Positions 31,855-35,062 of a stretch of 35,062 nucleotides of DNA are shown piece by piece (positions within the stretch are counted from its first letter, which is position 1; each line of letters starts with the position of its first letter). This DNA is from Sedimentisphaerales bacterium. GTDB taxonomy: Bacteria > Planctomycetota > Phycisphaerae > Sedimentisphaerales > Anaerobacaceae. The stretch is taken from positions 1 to 35,062 of the forward strand of contig JAFGCD010000110.1 in NCBI GenBank assembly GCA_016932835.1, given 5' to 3'. The translations under genes were made by a program, and so were the position numbers. A model generated the notes under the pieces. The model searched no databases and had not been told where the DNA came from. It saw nothing but the letters and a program-made list of their open reading frames with translations.

Positions 31855-31882
31855 AAATAGAAAAAAACGCGCATAAATCCAA

Positions 31883-31915
31883 AAGGCCCCGCTCTAAAAC
31901 GGGGCCTTCTTTCTT
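31883..31915 (+). terminator. Terminator shared by the convergent HtrA and PQQ-repeat genes
   Basis: AAGGCCCCG (31883-31891) pairs with CGGGGCCTT (31900-31908) around an 8-nt loop and is followed by CTTTCTTCTTT on the plus strand. The minus-strand tail is TTGGATTT, so termination is better for the plus strand but possible from both sides. Confidence 0.85.
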
Positions 31916-31936
31916 CTTTGGATATGTCCCCGGCTT

Positions 31937-33241
31937 CTATTGCCCCTGCGGTTTTTCTATCCGGTACAGATCGCTGACAGTCCTCAGAATCAGGCTCCCG
32001 CCCGACACAGCCGGCGACGCCATGAACCCCGAATCGAGCTTGTTCTCGGCCAGCAATTCGAATTCCCGCCCCGCTGCGAAGACAAACGTCTTGCCCTCCT
32101 TATCGAAGCAGTATATTCGACCGTCCGCATAAAGCAGTGACGCCGCAAACCGGCCGCGTAAATGCTCCCGCCAGACTTCCTCGCCCGTAACAGCATCCAG
32201 GCACGTCGCCGCACCGCTGTCGCTCACCATAAAGAGCAACTCGCCTGCCACCACCGCAGATGGTATCTGCGGAACCGCCTGCCGCCTCTTCCACACAACG
32301 TGAGTATCCGTGACATCCCCGCGACCGCCAAGCCGAACAGCCCAAATCTCAGGCCGCGGAAAACCCGTATTGATATATGCAAGACCATTGCCGAACAAAG
32401 GACGCGACGCACCAGAATAGCACCCGTAAGAAATCTTCCACAACTCCTCACCCGTCGCCGGATCGTAGCAGTAAGCAGCCTTGGCCCCGGCGCTGAGCAT
32501 CTGCTTGCCGCCGTCGAAGTCGATAACCAAAGGAGTCGAATAAGCCTTCCGCAAGTCGCCTTCGCTGAATGGTTTCCCGTCGCCGTCCAAATCGTTCCAG
32601 TCAGCCGTCCGGTCCGTCTTCCAGACCGTCCGCCCCGTCTTCTTATCGAGAGCCGCAACGTACTGCACATCGACCCCGTCCATCGTTACTATCAAATAAT
32701 CCCCGAAAAGAATCACCGACGACCCCGGCCCGCGATAATGCCTGCAGGGCAGATCCGTCCGCTCCCACGCAACCTCCCCGCTCTCCGTATCCAGGCACGC
32801 CGTCCCGTAGCTGCCGAAGTGAACGTAAACCCGACCCGCCTCGACCGCGCACGACGGCGACCCATAGCAGTTCACGTCATTGCCAAGCGGCTCGGGATTA
32901 CTCGAAGTAAACAGCCTCTTGTTCAACCGAATCCTGCCCGTATCCGCATCCGCGCAGATAACGAAGAATTCACGCCCGTCGGCGGTCGCCGTCGTCAGCC
33001 AGATCTTGCCCTCGAAAACGACCGGCGTTGACCACCCTCGATGCGGTATCGCAGTTTTCCACTTCACGTTCTCACTCTCGCTCCACCGCAACGGCAGGCC
33101 GATCTTATTGCTATCGCCGACCTGTGATGCAAGGCCGTTGCCCCACGGCCCACGAAACTCAGGCCACTCCGCAGCGGCGCCGCCGCAAACGAGAAAAACC
33201 ACACAAACCGCTGTTAACCTTCCGAACCGACTTGCCGTCAT
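31937..33241 (-). CDS. Exported PQQ-like beta-propeller protein
   Basis: A 434-residue periplasmic propeller. After a Sec signal (about 4-24, ending CGGAAAE) the mature protein begins WPEFRGPWGNG, the common opening of planctomycete PQQ-repeat proteins. Blade motifs recur: ACLDTESGEVAWERTD, AALDKKTGRTVWKTDR, CYDPATGEELWKIS and CLDAVTGEEVWREH. The signature tryptophans fit BamB-like or quinoprotein repeats, but no residues for a catalytic PQQ-Ca site were identified, so it is more likely a structural or binding propeller. The ribosome site is weak. It converges with HtrA on a shared terminator. The role is unknown. Confidence 0.9.
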   Translation of the reverse strand: MTASRFGRLTAVCVVFLVCGGAAAEWPEFRGPWGNGLASQVGDSNKIGLPLRWSESENVKWKTAIPHRGWSTPVVFEGKIWLTTATADGREFFVICADADTGRIRLNKRLFTSSNPEPLGNDVNCYGSPSCAVEAGRVYVHFGSYGTACLDTESGEVAWERTDLPCRHYRGPGSSVILFGDYLIVTMDGVDVQYVAALDKKTGRTVWKTDRTADWNDLDGDGKPFSEGDLRKAYSTPLVIDFDGGKQMLSAGAKAAYCYDPATGEELWKISYGCYSGASRPLFGNGLAYINTGFPRPEIWAVRLGGRGDVTDTHVVWKRRQAVPQIPSAVVAGELLFMVSDSGAATCLDAVTGEEVWREHLRGRFAASLLYADGRIYCFDKEGKTFVFAAGREFELLAENKLDSGFMASPAVSGGSLILRTVSDLYRIEKPQGQ

Positions 33242-33287
33242 TACTCATCCACCCATAAACTCATTTACTCATCCACTTACCGTCACC

Positions 33288-33341
33288 CCGACCTGTCCCT
33301 AAGGGAGCAACGCCTGCCCCTCAGGGGCCGAGGGGTCTATT
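33288..33341. repeat. Dispersed GC-rich palindromic repeat, copy 2
   Basis: Has GTCACCCCGA, then GCCTGCCCCTCAGGGGCCGA and GGGGTCTATT. The CCCCT-CA-GGGG core is palindromic and shared with copies at 34734-34800 and 34866-34910. Confidence 0.6.
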
Positions 33342-33372
33342 TGAACCAACTTGCCTAACGGCGCGGTTGGTC

Positions 33373-33404
33373 ATTGCGAGCGATTCGAACAATCGCGCGG
33401 CAAT
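33373..33404. repeat. Near-palindromic ATTGCGAG...GGCAAT repeat
   Basis: ATTGCGAGCGATT at 33373 is nearly the inverse of AATCGCGCGGCAAT ending at 33404, with CGAAC between. It resembles the CATTGCGAG...GCAATCTC elements scattered in many bacterial genomes, and its ends match those of the copy at 29872-29957. Confidence 0.55.
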
Positions 33405-33528
33405 CTCATCTTTAACGCCTGTGCCTCGGGTATTTACACTGTAATTTTGATTTTTGCTTTTTGAACTTTGGTTTTCCTGTCCTCCGCCGTCCGCCCTCTA
33501 TCGTCTGTCCTTTGTTTTTCTATCTTTA

Positions 33529-33745
33529 CGCTCTCTGCGTCCTCTCCGTAAGTCCCGGAAGTCCCGTAAGGGACACCTCACGGTGGGACGCCCTATACGG
33601 AGTCCTAAGGACGGCGGTAAATCTTACCGTTTTGGTCATTTGAATATTTGAATTTGGGATTTGTTTCGGATTTAGATATTTGCATTTCGGATTTCCCGCT
33701 TCGCATTTCCCGGCTCAGCCGGGCTGCTCATTTACCCATACACAC
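33529..33745. repeat. Long dispersed repeat, copy B
   Basis: Second copy of the element at 30014-30198: identical at 71 of 72 positions in 33627-33698. It differs by a few extra bases at the left (GGAAGTCCCGTAAGGG) and by an inserted CTTCGCATTTCCCG near 33699. It ends in a CCCGGCTCAGCCGGG hairpin. Confidence 0.8.
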
Positions 33746-33798
33746 CTTTACTCATAAACTTATTCACTCATACACTCATTTACTCTATACTCTCTGCC

Positions 33799-34737
33799 AT
33801 GTTCAAGAACATTCTATCTTTCTACACGCGCTGGTTTGCCCTTTGGGTTGTGCTCTTCGGAGCAGTCGCGTACCTTTGCCCCGCGCCCTTCGTGGCATTG
33901 AAACCCTTCAACAAGCTCTTTTTCTCCCTCACGATGTTCGGAATCGGAGCCGTCCTGCAGACCGAAGACTTCAAGCGAATCGCCCAAAGACCCTTTATTG
34001 TCCTCATCGGCTCCGCCGCACAATTCACGATAATGCCCCTCGGCGCCTACATCCTCACCAAACTCTTTAACTTGGAAACCGAAATCGCAGTCGGCCTGAT
34101 ACTCACAGGCTCTGCCCCGGGCGCAATGGCAAGCAACGTAATGAGCTACATCGCAAAAGCCGACACCGCATATTCGGTCTCCCTGACCACCGTCTCGACC
34201 CTTCTGTGCCCCCTGCTAACCCCCGCCCTGACGCTGCTGCTCGCAAGCTCCAAGCTGCCTGTGAAGTTCTGGGATATGGCGTTAGACGTAATGTACATGG
34301 TCCTCATACCACTGCTGGTCGGATTCGCCGTAAGGCACTTCCTCAAAAAGAGAATCGAAAAGATACTGCCCGTATTCCCCGCCATATCCGTAACCTTCAT
34401 AGTATTCATCTGCTCGCTCGTAATAGCACTCAACAAAACCCGCCTTGCCGGCGTAACTCTGCTGATCCTCGCCGTTGCAGCCATACTCAATCTTTACGGC
34501 ATGCTCGCAGGATACGCCGTAGGCGCAGCATTCAGAATGCGAATCCCTCGAAGGCGTACTCTCGCAATAGAGATCGGCATGCAGAATGCAGGCCTCGGAA
34601 CGGTCCTCGCACTCGAACACTTCGGAGAAAAAGCCGCAATGCCCGCCGCCGTTTTCGTATTCGTCTGCATAATAACCGCCTCCGTCGCAGCCGCAGCCTG
34701 GCAGAGAAAAACCGACCTCCGTCAAACTAAAAACTGA
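33799..34737 (+). CDS. Bile acid:sodium symporter (BASS/SBF)-family transporter
   Basis: A 312-residue inner-membrane carrier with about ten hydrophobic segments. The two family signatures are present: GSAPGAMASNVMSYIAKAD (about 102-120) and the crossover region EIGMQNAGLGTVLALEHFG (about 258-276), where Na+ and substrate bind. Bacterial members carry bile-acid-like, pantoate or other organic acids; substrate cannot be read here. The start has no visible ribosome site (TACTCTCTGCC precedes it), so translation may begin on a short or leaderless mRNA. The last codons and the stop lie within the conserved start of a palindromic repeat (AAAAACTGACAATGC), so the C-terminal end may have been formed by repeat insertion. 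Confidence 0.9.
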   Translation: MFKNILSFYTRWFALWVVLFGAVAYLCPAPFVALKPFNKLFFSLTMFGIGAVLQTEDFKRIAQRPFIVLIGSAAQFTIMPLGAYILTKLFNLETEIAVGLILTGSAPGAMASNVMSYIAKADTAYSVSLTTVSTLLCPLLTPALTLLLASSKLPVKFWDMALDVMYMVLIPLLVGFAVRHFLKKRIEKILPVFPAISVTFIVFICSLVIALNKTRLAGVTLLILAVAAILNLYGMLAGYAVGAAFRMRIPRRRTLAIEIGMQNAGLGTVLALEHFGEKAAMPAAVFVFVCIITASVAAAAWQRKTDLRQTKN

Positions 34738-34800
34738 CAATGCGAAGCACTGTCACCCCGAGCGAAGCCTGCCCCTGAGCCGCCGAGGGGTCTATTCCAA
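34734..34800. repeat. Dispersed GC-rich palindromic repeat, copy 3, overlapping the transporter stop
   Basis: Starts CTGACAATGC, whose TGA is the transporter stop, and forms TGACAATGC-GAA-GCACTGTCA (one mismatch), then CGAGCGAAGCCTGCCCCTGA and GGGGTCTATTCCAA. It shares long stretches with copies at 29872, 33288 and 34866. Confidence 0.6.
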
Positions 34801-35062
34801 ACTCCTTCCCGCCTGCCTCTTAGGGGAGCGACAAAATACGAAATACGCTTCACGCTTCACGAGATACGAGCGAAGCCTGCCCCTGAGGGGCCGAGGAATC
34901 TATTCCAAATAGCCTGCGCAGCTATCATTACTTTTACTCTTTGAACTTTGATTTTTGATTTAAGTCCCCCACGCGCCGTCATTCCGAGCGTAGGGTGTGC
35001 ACTGCACACCGAAACTTGTCTGCAATTTTGACTTTTGATCTTTGATTTTTGATTCTAGTTGT
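34738..35062. other. Repeat-rich non-coding right end
   Basis: Filled by two palindromic repeat copies, a perfect hairpin GGTGTGC-ACT-GCACACC (34994-35010) and a low-complexity TTTGATTTTTGATT-like tract at both 34930-34965 and 35030-35055. No gene is visible. Confidence 0.6.
34866..34910. repeat. Dispersed GC-rich palindromic repeat, copy 4
   Basis: CGAGCGAAGCCTGCCCCTGA continues GGGGCCGAGG and AATCTATTCCAAA; only a few bases differ from the copy ending at 34800. Confidence 0.6.

Larger units (their letters stand above)
33242..33798. other. Repeat-rich intergenic region before the BASS-type transporter
   Basis: Divergent gap holding a degenerate CACTCAT-type tandem run (33242-33278), palindromic repeats (33288-33341, 33373-33404), a T- and C-rich tract (about 33440-33530), the long repeat copy B (33529-33745) and a second CACTCAT-type run (33728-33785). 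No convincing promoter or coding frame was found. Confidence 0.6.

Noticed and set aside
31937-33241. PQQ-repeat protein considered as a PQQ-dependent dehydrogenase partner of the sugar cluster
   Set aside because: No catalytic PQQ-Ca residues were identified, and it is outside the cluster with its own orientation.
29872-34910. Repeats considered as a CRISPR array or insertion sequence
   Set aside because: Copies are dispersed and unequally spaced, with no spacers, cas genes or transposase nearby.

Overview
The window looks like chromosomal DNA of a planctomycete, most likely from the Phycisphaerae side of the phylum (inference, from protein content and not from any database search). The signs are tandem Tat-exported Gfo/Idh/MocA oxidoreductases, DUF1080 and ThuA-like sugar enzymes, a PQQ-repeat protein beginning WPEFRGPWGNG, and multihaem cytochromes. 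Most genes lie on the minus strand. Start sites usually have an AGGAG or AAGG ribosome site, and several TTGACA-type sigma-70 promoters can be read.

Left part (1-8.1 kb). A complete tmRNA gene (minus strand, 148-501) has its own promoter and terminator. It is followed by a plus-strand GT2 glycosyltransferase that meets tail to tail with a minus-strand operon of three genes: discoidin-like lipoprotein, Agl23-type membrane glycosyltransferase and ApbE flavin transferase, joined by ATGA stop/start overlaps. This operon has a strong promoter overlapped by a perfect inverted repeat. Next come an NCS1-family permease and a cytosolic oxidoreductase of the Gfo/Idh/MocA family that lacks the usual catalytic lysine.

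Middle part (8.1-29.7 kb). This is the notable region. A seven-haem cytochrome c with a small b-type membrane partner lies downstream of a very large sugar-oxidation cluster. The cluster holds seven Tat-exported Gfo/Idh/MocA oxidoreductases (four of them tandem paralogues), an exported sugar-phosphate-isomerase-like barrel fused to two DUF1080 domains, a cytosolic isomerase/epimerase, a ThuA-like protein, two HEAT-repeat proteins, a lipoprotein and a DUF6807-DUF1080 fusion. From 26333 down to 12165 eleven genes run in one direction with short gaps and no recognisable terminator. The simplest reading is an extracytoplasmic pathway that opens glycosidic bonds by first oxidising the sugar (3-keto-glycoside chemistry) instead of by ordinary hydrolysis, with the isomerase/epimerases processing the products. 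The haem proteins could be the electron outlet, but that link is speculative.

Right part (29.7-35.1 kb). An HtrA/DegP-type protease (plus) and an exported PQQ-propeller protein (minus) converge on a shared terminator. A bile-acid:sodium-symporter-family transporter (plus) follows. The three intergenic stretches here are filled with dispersed repeats: a 72-bp block present twice with one mismatch, a GC-rich palindromic family with at least four copies, and short CACTCAT-like degenerate tandem runs. No tRNA, rRNA, CRISPR array, insertion sequence or phage gene was seen.
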